Source: Adiantum capillus-veneris (taxonomy: Eukaryota > Streptophyta > Polypodiopsida > Polypodiales > Pteridaceae). From it: 64,000 nt of DNA. The translations under genes and the position numbers were made by a program. The notes below the pieces were generated by a model, which saw only the letters and a program-made list of their open reading frames with translations, did no database searches and was not told the DNA's origin. The stretch is from contig CM043959.1 in NCBI GenBank assembly GCA_014529385.2, forward strand, positions 88,761,529 through 88,825,528, in the 5' to 3' direction. The stretch's first letter is position 1; every line of letters begins with the position of its first letter. Positions 45,234-58,151 of the stretch are shown here, one piece after another.

Positions 45234-47389
45234 TAGCTTGGACAAGTGGTGGACCTTGAATGTAAACCCCTCATCTACGACATATCGTGGTTTTAGTGTT
45301 TTTCAATGGAGCCTAGCATCTTGGAGACATGGTGCACCTTGCTTCTCCTCATGTTTCAATGGAGCCTACCTTGGACAAATGGTGGAGCATCCTTCTCTCC
45401 ATGTTTCAATGGACCCTAGCTTAGACAAGGGTGGGACCTTTGCTTCTCTCTATGTTTCATTAGAGTTAGCTTGGACAAGTGGTGGACCTTGGAACCAAAC
45501 CCCCATGTAAAACCTATCATGGTCACTCCAAGTAGTAAGAAAGACTAACCTTTAAGATGTAGCCTTATAGGTTGGACAAGTGGTGGACCTTAACACCCAC
45601 ATATTCTTAATAAAAGTGGTGAATCTTGAGACCAAACCACTCAGGCTATAACCAATAATAGCTTGGACAAGTGGTGGACCTTGAATGTAAACCCCTCATC
45701 TACGAAATATCGTGGGTTTAATTTATTTCGATGGAGCCTAGCATCTTGGAGACATGGTGCAGCTTGATTCTCGTCATGTTTCAATGGAGCCTATCTTGGA
45801 CAAATGGTGGAGCATCCTTCTCTCCATGTTTCAATGGACCCTAGCTTGGACAAGTGGTGGACCTTTCTTTCTCTCTATGTTTCAATAGAGTTATCTTGGA
45901 CAAGTGGTGGACCTTGGAACCAAAGCCCCATGTAAAACCTATCATGGTCACTCCAAGTGGTAATAAAGAATAACCTTTAAGATGTAGCCTTATAGGTTGG
46001 ACAAGTGGTGGACCTTAACACGCGCATATTCTTAATATAATGACATAGAGTGGAAAAGTGGTGAATCTTGAGACCAAACCACTCAGGCTACTACCAATAA
46101 TAGCTTGGACAAGTGTGGACCTTGAATGTAAACCCCTCATCTACGACATCGTGGGTTTAATGTTTTTGGATGGAGCCTAGCATCTTGGAGACATGGTGCA
46201 CCCTCCTTCTTCTCATGTTTCAATGGAGCCTACCTTGGACAAATGGTGGAGCATCCTTCTCTCCATGTTTCAATGGACCCTAGCTTCGACAAGGGGTGGA
46301 CCTTTGCTTCTCTCTATGTTTCAATAGAGTTAGCTTGGACAAGTGGTGGACCTTGGAACCAAACCCCCATGTAAAACCTATCATGGTCACTCCAAGTAGT
46401 AAGAAATATTAACCTTTAAGATGTAGCCTTATAGGTTGGACAAGTGGTGGACCTTAACAGCCACATATTCTTAATAAAAGTGGTGAATCTTGCGACCAAA
46501 CCACTCTGGCTACTAGCAATAATAGCTTGGACAAGTGGTGGACCTTGAATGTAAACCCCTCATCTACGAAATATCGTGGGTTTAATGTATTTCGATGGAG
46601 CCTAGCATCTTGGAGACATGGTGCAGCTTGTACCTCGTCATGTTTCAATGGAGCTTATCTTGGACAAATGGTGGAGCATCCTTCTCTCCATGTTTCAATG
46701 GACCCTAGCTTGGACAAGTGGTGGACCTTTGTTTCTCTCTATGTTTCAATAGAGTTAGCTTGGACAAGTGGTGGACCTTGGAACCAAACCCCCATGTAAA
46801 ACCTATCATGGTCACTCCAAGTGGTAATAAAGAATAACCTTTAAGATGTAGCCTTATAGGTTGGACAAGTGGTGGACCTTAACACGCGCATTTTCTTAAT
46901 ATAATGACATAGAGTGGAAAAGTGGTGAATCTTGAGACCAAACCACTCAGGCTACTACCAATAATAGCTTGGACAAGTGTTGGACCTTGAATGTAAACCC
47001 CTCATCTACGACATATCGTGGGTTTAATGTTTTTGGATGGAGCCTAGCATCTTGGAGACATGGTGCACCTTGCTTCTCCTCATGTTTCAATGGAGCCTAC
47101 CTTGGACAAATGGTGGAGCATCCTTCTCTCCATGTTTCAATGGACCATAGCTTAGACAAGGGGTGGACCTTTGCTTCTCTCTATGTTTCAATAGAGTTAG
47201 CTTGGACAAGTGGTGGACCTTGGAACCAAACCCCCATGTAAAACCTATCATGGTCACTCCAAGTAGTAAGAAAGAATAACCTTTAAGATGTAGCCTTATA
47301 GGTTGGACAAGTGGTGGACCTTAACACCCACATATTCTTAATAAAAGTGGTGAATCTTGAGACGCAACCACTCAGGCTACTAGAAATAA
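45234..47389. repeat. 865-bp dimeric higher-order repeat in the satellite
   Basis: Alternating monomers of about 423 bp and 443 bp make a dimer of about 865 bp. Examples of same-type starts are 45659, 46524 and 47389. A-type monomers have AAGTGGTGGACC at the start, B-type AAGTGTTGGACC. Copies are nearly identical. Confidence 0.8.
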
Positions 47390-50300
47390 TAGCTTGGGCA
47401 AGTGGTGGACGTTGAATGTAAACCCCTCATCTACGAAATATCGTGGGTTTAATGTATTTCGATGGAGCCTAGCATCTTGGAGACATGGTGCAACTTGCTT
47501 CTCGTCATGTTTCAATGGAGCCTATCTTGGACAAATGGTGGAGCATCCTTCTCTCCATGTTTCAATGGACCCTAGCTTGGACAAGTGGTGGACCTTTGTT
47601 TCTCTCTATGTTTCAATAGAGTTAGCTTGGACAAGTGGTGGACCTTGGAACCAAACCCCCATGTAAAACCTATCATGGTCACTCCAGGTGGTAATAAAAA
47701 ATAACCTTTAAGATGTAGCCTTATAGGTTGGACAAGTGGTGGACCTTAACACACGCATATTCTTAATATAATGACATAGAGTGGAAAAGTGGTGAATCTT
47801 GAGACCAAACCACTCAGGCTACTACCAATAATAGCTTGGACAAGTGTTGGACGTTGAATGTAAACCCCTCATCTACGACATATCGTGGGTTTAATGTTTT
47901 TCGATGGAGCCTAGCATCTTGGAGACATGGTGCACCTTGATTCTCCTCATGTTTCAATGGAGCTTACCTTGGACAAATGGTGGAGCATCCTTCTCTCCAT
48001 GTTTCAATGGACCCTAGCTTAGACAAGGGGTGGACCTTTGCTTCTCTCTATGTTTCAATAGAGTTAGCTTGGACAAGTGGTGGACCTTGGAACCAAACCC
48101 CCATGTAAAACCTATCATGGTCACTCCAAGTAGTAAGAAAGAATAACCTTTAAGATGTAGCCTTATAGGTTGGACAAGTGGTGGACCTTAACACCCATAT
48201 TGTTAATAAAAGTGGTGAAGCTTGATACCAAACCACTCAGGCTACTAGCAATAATAGCTAGGGATAACCATTAAGATATAGTATTTCAAGGGGTGAGAAA
48301 GAATAACCATTAAGATATAGTCTTATAGGTTGGACAAGTGGTGGACCTTAACACCCAAATATTATTAATATAATGACAGAGAGTGGAAAAGTGGTGAATC
48401 TTGAGAGCAAACCACTCATGCTACTAGCGATAATAGGTTGGACAAGTTGTTGATCATGAATGTAAACTCCCCATGTACAAAATAACGTGAGCAAACCACT
48501 CATGCTACTAGCGATAATAGGTTGGACAAGTTGTTGATCATGAATGTAAACTCCCCATGTACAAAATAACGTGGGTTTAAGGTATTTCGATGGAGGCTAG
48601 AATGTTGGAGACATGGTGCAGCTTCCTTCTCTTCATGTTTCAATGGAGTCTATCTTGGACAAATGGTGGAGCATCCTTCTCTCCATGTTTCAATAGACCC
48701 TAGCTTATACAAGTGGTGGACCTTTGCTTCTCTCTATGTTTCAATAGAGTTAGCTGGGACAAGTGGTGGACCTTGGAACCAAACCCCCATGTAAAACCTT
48801 TCATGGTCACTCCAGGTGGTCAGAAAGAATAACCATTAAGATATAGTCTTATAGGTTGGACAAGTGGTGGACGTTAATACCCAAATATTCTTAATATAAT
48901 GACAGAGAGTGAAAAAGTGGTGAATCTTGAGACCAAACCCCTCATGCTACTAGCGTCAATAGGTTGGACAACTGGTGGACCTTGAATGTAAACCTTCCAT
49001 GTTTCAATAGAGTTAGCTTCGACAAATGGTGGAGCATCCTTCTCTCCATGTTTCAATGGAGCCTAGCTTGGACAAGTGGTGGACCTTTGCTTCTCTCTAT
49101 GAGAAGAATAAAGTTAGCTTGGATAAGTGGTGGACCTTGGAACCAAACCCCTATGTAAAACATATCATGGACATTTCAAGTGGTGAGAAAGAATACCCTT
49201 TAAGATATACCCTTATAGGTTGGACAAGTGGTCGACCTTAACACCTAGATCTTCTTTATATAATGACATAGAGTGGAAAAGTGGTGAATCTTGAGACCAA
49301 ACCACTCATGCTACTAGGGATAATAGCTTGGAAAAGAGACTGACCTTGACGTTAAACCCCACATGTAAACAATATCGTGGGTCTAAGGTATTTCAATGGA
49401 TCCTAGAATCTTGGAGACATGGTGCAACTTGCTTCTTTTCATGTTTCAATGAAGCCTATCTTCCACCAATGGGGCATCATCCTTCTCTAAATGTCTCAGT
49501 GGAGCCTAGCTTGGACAAGTGGTGGACCTTTGCTTCTCTCTATGTTTCCATAGAGTTAGCTTGGACAAGTGGTGGACCTTGAAACCAAACCCCCATGTAA
49601 AACATATCATGGTCATTCCAAGTGGTGAGAAATAATACCCTTTAAGATCTAGCCTTATAGGTTGGACAAGTGGTCGACCTTAAAACCTAGATCTTCATAA
49701 TATAACGACATAGAGTGGAAAAGTGGTAAATCTTGAGACCAAACCACTCATGCTACTAAGAATAATAGGTTGGACAAGTGGTGGACCTTGAATGTAAACC
49801 CCTCATCTACGAAATATTGTGGGTTTAATGTATTGCGATGGAGCCTAGCATCTTGGAGACATGGTGCAGCTTGCTTCTCGTCATGTTTCAATGGAGCCTA
49901 TCTTGGACAAATGGTGGAGCATCCTTCTCTCCATGTTTCAATGGAGCCTAGCTTGGACAAGTGGTGGACCTTTGTTTCTCTCTATGTTTCAATAGAGTTA
50001 GCTTGGACAAGTGGTGGACCTTGGAACCATACCCCTATGTAAAACCTATCATGGTCACTCCAAGTGGTAATAAAGAATAACCTTTAAGATGTAGCCTTAT
50101 AGGTTGGATAAGTGGTGGACCTTAACACGCGCATATTCTTAATATAATTACATAGAGTGGAAAAGTGGTGAATCTTGAGACCAAACCACTCAGGCTACTA
50201 CCAATAATAGCTTGGACAAGTGTTGGACCTTGAATGTAAACCCCTCATCTATGACATATTGTGGGTTTAATGTTTTTCGATGGAGCCTAGCATCTTGGAG

Positions 50301-53300
50301 ACAGGGTGCACCTTGATTCTCCTCATGTTTCAATGGAGCCTACCTTGGACAAATGGTGGAGCATCCTTCTCTCCATGTTTCAATGGACCCTAGCTTAGAC
50401 AAGGGGTGGACCTTTGCTTCTCTCTATGTTTCAATAGAGTTAGCTTGGACAAGTGGTGGACCTTGGAACCAAACCCCCATGTAAAACCTATTATGGTCAC
50501 TCCAAGTAGTAAGAAAGAATAACCTTTAAGATGTAGCCTTATAGGTTGGACAAGTGGTGGACCTTAACACCCATATTGTTAATAAAAGTGGTGAATCTTG
50601 AGACCAAACCACTCAGGCTACTAGCAATAATAGCTAGGGATACCATTAAGATATAGTATTTCAAGGGGTGAGAAAGAATAACCATTAAGATATAGTCTTA
50701 TAGGTTGGACAAGTGGTGGACCTTAACACCCAAATACTTTTAATATAATGACAGAGAGTGGAAAAGTGGTGAATCTTGAGAGCAAACCACTCATGCTACT
50801 AGCGATAATAGGTTGGACAAATTGTTGATCTTGAATGTAAACTCCCCATGTACAAAATAACGTGGGTTTAAGGTATTTCGATGGAGGCTAGCATCTTGGA
50901 GACATGGTGCAGCTTGCTTCTCTTCATGTTTCAATGGAGTCTATCTTGGACAAATGGTGGAGCATCCTTCTCTCCATGTTTCAATAGACCCTAGCTTAGA
51001 CAAGTGGTGGACCTTTGCTTCTCTCTATGTTTCAATAGAGTAAGCTTGGACAAGTGGTGGACCTTGGAACCAAACCCCCATGTAAAACCTTTCATGGTCA
51101 CTCCAAGTGGTCAGAAAGAATAACCATTAAGATATAGTCTTATAGGTTGGACAAGTGGTGGGCCTTAATACCCAAATATTCTTAATATAATGACACAGAG
51201 TGAAAAAGTGGTGAATCTTGAGACCAAACCCCTCATGCTACTAGCGTTAATAGGTTGGACAACTGGTGGACCTTGAATGTAAACCTTCCATGTTTCAATA
51301 GAGTTAGCTTCGACAAATGGTGGAGCATCCTTCTCTCCATGTTTCAATTGAGCCTAGCTTGGACAAGTGGTGGACCTTTGCTTCTCTCTATGAGAAGAAT
51401 AAAGTTAGCTTGGATAAGTGGTGGACCTTGGAACCAAACCCCTATGTAAAACATATCATTGATATTTCCAGTGGTGAGAAAGAATACCCTTTAAGATATA
51501 CCCTTATAGGTTGGACAAGTGGTCGACCTTAACACCTAGATCTTCTTTATATAATGACATAGAGTGGAAAAGTGGTGAATCTTGAGACCAAACCACTCAT
51601 GCTACTAGGGATAATAGCTTGGAAAAGTGACTGACCTTGACGTTAAACCCCACATGTAAACAATATCCTGGGTTTAAGGTATTTCAATGGATCCTAGAAT
51701 CTTGGAGACATGGTGCAACTTGCTTCTTTTCATGTTTCAATGAAGCCTATCTTCCACCAATGGGGGATCATCCTTCTCTAAATGTCTCAGTGGAGCCTAG
51801 CTTGGACAAGTGGTGGACCTTTGCTTCTCTCTATGTTTCCATAGAGTTAGCTTGGACAAGTGGTGGACCTTGAAACCAAACCCCCATGTAAAACATATCA
51901 TGGTCATTCCAAGTGGTGAGAAATAATACCCTTTAAGATCTAGCCTTATAGGTTGGACAAGTGGTCGACCTTAAAACCTAGATCTTCATAATATAACGAC
52001 ATAGAGTGGAAAAGTGGTAAATCTTGAGACCAAACCACTCATGCTACTAAGAATAATAGGTTGGACAAGTGGTGGACCTTGAATGTAAACCCCTCATCTA
52101 CGAAATATCGTGGGTTTAATGTATTTCGATGGAGCCTAGCATCTTGGAGACATGGTGCAGCTTGCTTCTCGTCATGTTTCAATGCAGCCTATCTTGGACA
52201 AATGGTGGAGCATCCTTCTCTCCATGTTTCAACGGACCCTAGCTTGGACAAGTGGTGGACCTTTGTTTCTCTCTATGTTTCAATAGAGTTAGCTTGGACA
52301 AGTGGTGGACCTTGGAACCATAGCCCTATGTAAAACCTATCATGGTCACTCCAAGTGGTAATAAAGAATAACCTTTAAGATGTAGCCTTATAGGTTGGAC
52401 AAGTGGTGGACCTTAACACGCGCATATTCTTAATATAATGACATAGAGTGGAAAAGTGGTGAATCTTGAGACCAAACCACTCAGACTACTACCAATAATA
52501 GCTTGGACAAGTGTTGGACCTTGAATGTAAACCCCTCATCTATGACATATCGTGGGTTTAATGTTTTTCGATGGAGCCTAGCATCTTGGAGACATGGTGC
52601 ACCTTGATTCTCCTCATGTTTCAATGGAGCCTACCTTGGAGAAATGGTGGAGCATCCTTCTCTCCATGTTTCAATGGACCCTAGCTTAGACAAGGGGTGG
52701 ACCTTTGCTTCTCTCTATGTTTCAATAGAGTTAGCTTGGACAAGTGGTGGACCTTGGAACCAAACCCCCATGTAAAACCTATCATGGTCACTCCAAGTAG
52801 TAAGAAAGAATAACCTTTAAGATGTAGCCTTATAGGTTGGACAAGTGGTGGACCTTAACACCCATATTGTTAATAAAAGTGGTGAATCTTGAGACCAAAC
52901 CACTCAGGCTACTAGCAATAATAGCTAGGGATAACCATTAAGATATAGTATTTCAAGGGGTGAGAAGGAATAACCATTAAGATATAGTCTTATAGGTTGG
53001 ACAAGTGGTGGACCTTAACACCCAAATATTCTTAATATAATGACAGAGAGTGGAAAAGTGGTGAATCTTGAGAGCAAACCACTCATGCTACTAGCGATAA
53101 TAGGTTGGATAAATTGTTGATCTTGAATGTAAACTCCCCATGTACAAAATAACGTGGGTTTAAGGTATTTCGATGGAGGCTAGCATCTTGGAGACATGGT
53201 GCAGCTTGCTTCTCTTTATGTTTCAATGGAGTCTATCTTGGACAAATGGTGGAGCATCCTTCTCTCCATGTTTCAATAGACCCTAGCTTAGACAAGTGGT

Positions 53301-54352
53301 GGACCTTTGCTTCTCTCTATGTTTCAATAGAGTTTTCTTGGACAAGTGGTGGACCTTGGAACCAAACCCCCATGTAAAACCTTTCATGGTCACTCCAAGT
53401 GGTCAGAAAGAATAACCATTAAGATATAGTCTTATAGGTTGGACAAGTGCTGGACCTTAATACCCAAATATTCTTAATATAATGACACAGAGTGAAAAGG
53501 TGGTGAATCTTGAGACCAAACCCCTCATGCTACTAGCGTTAATAGGTTGGACAACTGGTGGACCTTGAATGTAAACCTTCCATGTTTCAATAGAGTTAGC
53601 TTCGACAAATGGTGGAGCATCCTTCTCTCCATGTTTCAATGGAGCCTAGCTTGGACAAGTGGTGGACCTTTGCTTCTCTCTATGAGAAGAATAAAGTTAG
53701 CTTGGATAAGTGGTGGACCTTGGAACCAAACCCCTATGTAAAACATATCATGGACATTTCAAGTGGTGAGAAAGAATACCCTTTAAGATATACCCTTATA
53801 GGTGGGACAAGTGGTCTACCTTAACACCTAGATCTTCTTTATATAATGACATAGAGTGGAAAAGTGGTGAATCTTGAGACCAAACCACTCATGCTACTAG
53901 GGATAATAGCTTGGAAAAGTGACTGACCTGGACGTTAAACCCCACATGTAAACAATATCGTGGGTTTAAGGTATTTCAATGGATCCTAGAATCTTGGAGA
54001 CATGGTGCAACTTGCTTCTTTTCATGTTTCAATGAAGCCTATCTTCCACCAATGGGGGATCATCCTTCTCTAAATGTCTCAGTGGAGCATAGCTTGGACA
54101 AGTGGTGGACCTTTGCTTCTGTCTATGTTTCCATAGAGTTAGCTTGGACAAGTGGTGGACCTTGAAACCAAACCCCCATGTAAAACATATCATGGTCATT
54201 CCAAGTGGTGAGAAATAATACCCTTTAAGATCTAGCCTTATAGGTTGGACAAGTGGTCGACCTTAAAACCTAGATCTTCATAATATAACGACATAGAGTG
54301 GAAAAGTGGTAAATCTTGAGACCAAATCACTCATGCTACTAAGAATAATAGG
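47390..54352. repeat. 2.29-kb higher-order repeat, three tandem copies
   Basis: The marker GCTAGGGAT with TTTCAAGGGGTGAG occurs at 48257, 50633 and 52924; GGTTGGACAAGTGG monomer starts at 49770 and 52061, and a variant at 54353. Unit length is 2291-2292 bp in copies 2 and 3; copy 1 has an extra 84 bp. Each copy contains the A-B dimer plus several other monomer types. Copies 2 and 3 differ at only a few sites by eye, so the amplification is recent. Confidence 0.85.
48405..48572. repeat. 84-bp tandem duplication in copy 1 of the 2.29-kb repeat
   Basis: GAGCAAACCACTCATGCTAC at 48405 is repeated at 48489. It is present in copy 1 only and accounts exactly for its greater length. Confidence 0.9.
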
Positions 54353-56740
54353 TTGGACAATTGGTGGACCTTGAATGTAAACCCCCCATGTACGAAATAT
54401 CATGGGTTTAAGATATTTCAATGGAGCCTAGCATCTTGGAGACATGGTGCAGATTGCTTCTCTTCATGTTTCAATGGAGCCTATCTTGGACAAATGGTGG
54501 AGCATCCTTCTCTCCATGTTTCAATGGAGCCTAGCTTGGACAAGTGGTGGACCTTTGCTTCTCTCTATGTTTCAATAGAGTTAGCTTGGCCAAGTGGTGG
54601 GGCTTGGAACCAAACTCCCATGAAAAACCTATCATGGTAACTCCAAGTGGTGAGAAAGAATAAAGTTTAAGATATAGCCTTATAGGTTGGACAAGTGGTG
54701 GACCTTAGCACCCAGATATTCTTAATAGAATGACATAGAGTGGAAAAATGGTGAATCTTGAGACCAAACCACTCATGCTACTAGAGATAATAGGTTGGAG
54801 AAGTGGTGGACCTTGAATGTAAACCCCCCATGTACAAAATATCATGAGTTTGATGTATTTCAATGGAGCCTAGCATCTTGGAGACATGGTGTAGCTTGCT
54901 TCTCTTCATGTTTCAATGGAGCGTATCTTGGACACATGGTGGAGCATCCTTCTCTCCATGTTTCAATGGACCCTAGCTTTGACAAGTGGTGGACCTTTGA
55001 TTCTTTCTATGTTTCAATAGAGTTAGCTTGGACAAGTGGTGGACCTTGAAACAAAACCCCCATGTAAAACCTATGCTGGTCAATCCAAGTGGTGAGAAAG
55101 AATAACCCTTAGGATATAGCCTTATAGGTTGGACAAGTGGTGGACCTTAACACCCAAATATTCTTAATATAATGACATAGAGTGAAAAAGTGGTGAATCT
55201 TGAGACCTAACCACTCATGCTACTAGCGTTAATAGGTTGGACAAGTGGTGGACCTTGAATGTAAACCCCCCATGTTTCAATAGAGTTAGCTTCGACAAAT
55301 GGTAGAGGATCCTTCTCTCCATGTTTCAATGGAGCCTAGCTTGGACAAGTGGTGGACCTTTGTTTCTCTCTATGTTTCAATAGAGTTAGCTTGGACAAGT
55401 GGTGGACCTTGGAGCCAAACCCCCATGTAAAACATATCATGGATATTTCAAGTGGTGAGAAAGAATACCCTTTAAGATATACCCTTATAGGTTGGACAAG
55501 TGGTCGACCTTAACACCCAGATCTTCTTAACGTAATGACATAGAGTGGAAAAGTGGTGAATCTTGAGACCAAACCACTCATGCTACTAGAGATAATAGGT
55601 TGGACAAGTGGTGGACCTTGGATGTAAACTCCCCATGTACAAAATATCGTGGGTTTAAGGTATTTTAATGGATCTTAGCATCTTGGAGACATGGTGCAGC
55701 TTGCTTCTCTTCATGTTTCAATGGAGCCTATCTTGGACAAATGGTGGAGCATCCTTCTCTCCATGTTTCAATGGACCCTAGCTTAGACAAGTGGTGGACC
55801 TTTGCTTCTCTCTATGTTTCAATAGAGTTAGCTTGGACAAGTGGTGGAACTTGGAACCAAACCCCCATGTAAAACCTATCATGGTCATTCCAAGTGGTAA
55901 GAAAGAACACCCTTTAAGATATAGCCTTATAGGTTGGACAAGTGGTGGACATTAACACCCAGATCTTCTTAATATAATGACATAGAGTGGAAACGTGGTG
56001 AATCTTGACATCAAACCACTCATGCTACTAGTGATAATAGGTTGGACAAGTGGTGGACCTTGAATGTAAACCCCCCATGTACGAAATATCATGGGTTTAA
56101 GATATTTCAATGGAGCCTAGCATTTTGGAGACATGGTGCAGCTTGCTTCACTTCATGTTTCAATGGAGCCTATCTTGGACAAATGGTGGAGCATCCTTCT
56201 CTCCATGTTTCAATGGAGCCTAGCTTGGACAAGTGGTGGACCTTTGAACCATACCCCTATGTAAAACCCATCATGTGCATTCCAAGTGGTGGCAAATAAT
56301 ACCATTTAAGATATAGCCTTATAGGTTGGACAAGTGGTGGACCTTAACACCCAGATCTTCTTAATATAATGACATAGAGTGGAAAAGTGGTGAATCTTGA
56401 GACCAAACCACTCATGCTACTAGGGATAATAGGTTGGACAAGTGGTGGACCTTGAATTTAAACCCCACATATACAAAATATCATGGGTTTAAGGTATTTC
56501 AATGGAGCCTGCATCTCAAAAACATGGTGCATCTTGCTTCTCTTCATGTTTCGATGGAGCCTATTTTGGACAAATGGTGGAGCATCCTTCTCTCCATGTT
56601 TCAATGGACCCTAGATTGGACAAGTGGTGGACCTTTGCTTCTCTCTATGTTTCAATATAGTTAGCCTATATTAGAAAATTAGTAGACCTCGAATCTCTCC
56701 ATGTTGTCTAGAGCTGAGCTTGGACAAGTGGTGGACCTTA

Positions 56741-56892
56741 CTTCTCCCTTCCCTTAGTTTACTAGCTTAAATGATCACTATGTATACTTGCTTAGATCTA
56801 GCTTGAACAAGTGGTGGAACTTGTATTCACACAAACTTAATCCATTACAAAAAAGTATATGTTAAAATAACATTTGGTTTTTTTTGTTTTAG
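56741..56892 (+). other. Satellite-to-exon transition with splice acceptor
   Basis: A last degenerate core lies near 56800. A tract TTTGGTTTTTTTTGTTTTAG then ends at 56892 and looks like a strong 3' splice site. If used, the gene upstream has an intron reaching into the satellite, and the first exon would lie further left. Confidence 0.5.
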
Positions 56893-58067
56893 GAAAGATG
56901 GCTCCAAAAAAACAGGTTGCAAGGGTTGCTGTCTCAGTTGACTATACTTGCAATGATCTTAGGAAATGGTATTTGGACATACATGGTATAGAGGGTGCAT
57001 CTATTTATTGCCAAAAAGGAGAATGACAGCTTGTTTGAAGATGTTGGACAAGTTGTGGAAGCATCTGTCTCTGTAGTTGATAGTCATCCAGAGGTGGAAT
57101 GCATTGACATTCTAGTTCCAATGAATCTAGAATTTCAACTATCTCCAGGAGCATATGCATTGGAGCGCATGTCTAGAAACAAAGAAGAGACAATGTTTTC
57201 TCGAGGATGAAAGTTTGCAGAATCAAATCCAAATATCACAGCAGATCAAATTCAAAGCTCCATCATTGCCACACTACAACGAAAAAAGGTGAAAGCTTCA
57301 CGACCACCATCCACAAAGAAGTAAGCAAAAGTGCAGAAAGTAGAAGCTAAGCGAACTAGTTCCATTTTGGATGTAGACAAGGCATCTTTGGCATCCTCAT
57401 CAACAGAGGGTTCAATGTCAAAGATGAGAATTGTGGATCCAGATGTTTTAGAAGCTGAGGCCATGAAAGGACAAGAAAAAGATACAGGTGGAATGAATAA
57501 GTACATAAATTATTTTCCTTTCCAATATAGGGAATTTGATATCCCTATTCAAAATTGTTGGCTTGCTCCTGATCACTATAATGACGTATTATGGATAAAA
57601 AACACGCTGAAAGTGTGTTATTTGGATTTTCACGAAGTACGACCAAGCCTGCAGCATGTGCATATTTGATGCCTGTTCGAAATGCAAAATCAAAGAAGGG
57701 GACTCCTTTGGCAGTAGAAGAGGTAGAGGAGCAAAAAATTAAAGATTATCATTATTGGATTCTTGATGGGCAGCATTCAATCTATGCTGCAAAAGTTTTT
57801 CTTCACAATGAACAAAACAACAAAGAGATCTTTGAAAGACTGATTAGCGTGTATAAATTTAGAAAGGCTCGCATTGTTGTGAATGCTCCTCCATTTGTTG
57901 CAACTGCTATATCTGCCATTGCAAATCAGGAGGCTCAGGCATTGTATGTCAAGCAACCTTACAGCCAAATATTGAAACATTTACGGAGTCAATGGATCTT
58001 CTCAGGACGACCACCAAAGGCAGCAAGTGGAATTGCAGAGGGACATGCATCTCGTGCCGGATGGGAT
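56893..58067 (+). pseudogene. ParB-like protein exon (part of composite ParB, methylase-like and SET gene)
   Basis: An ATG at 56898 starts MAPKKQVARVAVSVDYT. The frame slips one base near 56990, meets TGA at 57208 and TAA at 57322, and slips again in the A-run at 57596-57601. Continuing pieces read NDSLFEDVGQVVEASVSVVD, then CWLAPDHYNDVLW, and at about 57756 YWILDGQHSIYAAKVFL. That is the ParB-type box (IDGxHRxxAA). Then IVVNAPPFVATAISAIAN, PYSQILKHLRSQWIF and GIAEGHASRAGWD. The exon ends in GAT followed by GTAAGT, a perfect donor, in phase 0. In known families ParB-like domains bind or cut DNA. The lesions suggest a pseudogene; assembly indels could explain the two single-base shifts. Confidence 0.6.
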
Positions 58068-58151
58068 GTAAGTTATTTTCTTTGTCTTTTTGATAGTGTT
58101 TAATTAACAAATCTTGCTCAATAGTTTAATTATTTATCTATTTATTTTTAG
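58068..58151 (+). other. 84-bp GT-AG intron
   Basis: Donor GTAAGT at 58068; acceptor TTATTTTTAG ending 58151; AT-rich interior. Joining the flanks keeps the frame open (GWD then AFLRLARM). A short, standard plant spliceosomal intron. Confidence 0.8.

Larger units (their letters stand above)
44110..56740. repeat. Main satellite array of the TTGGACAAGTGGTGGACCTT core
   Basis: Subrepeats of about 45-82 bp (mostly 50-56) each carry the core or a clear variant: TTGGAGACATGGTG, TTGGACAAATGGTGGAGC, TGGAAAAGTGGTGAATC, CTCCAAGTGGT. Eight of them in fixed order make a monomer of about 420-445 bp, starting for example at 45234, 45659, 46103, 46524, 46966, 47389, 47833. Monomers differ in type. The core occurs well over 100 times. 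Frames of 60-90 codons are repeated along the array on both strands, as expected from homogenised repeats, and I do not consider them genes. Confidence 0.95.

Noticed and set aside
45238..52333. Repeated 90-codon frames starting MDKWWTLNVNPS along the satellite (eight or more similar copies)
   Set aside because: They follow the monomer period exactly, and 60-codon frames on the opposite strand are equally conserved. Homogenised repeats keep any open frame open; there is no start context, domain or codon pattern that points to selection.
41650..56740. CRISPR-like regular repeats with spacers
   Set aside because: The intervening segments are themselves repeated in fixed order, there are no cas genes, and the context is eukaryotic.
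57318..57341. Possible micro-intron (GTAAGC to GTGCAG) removing the TAA at 57322
   Set aside because: It would be only about 20 bp, far below the minimum of plant introns. The TAA is taken as a real lesion or assembly error.
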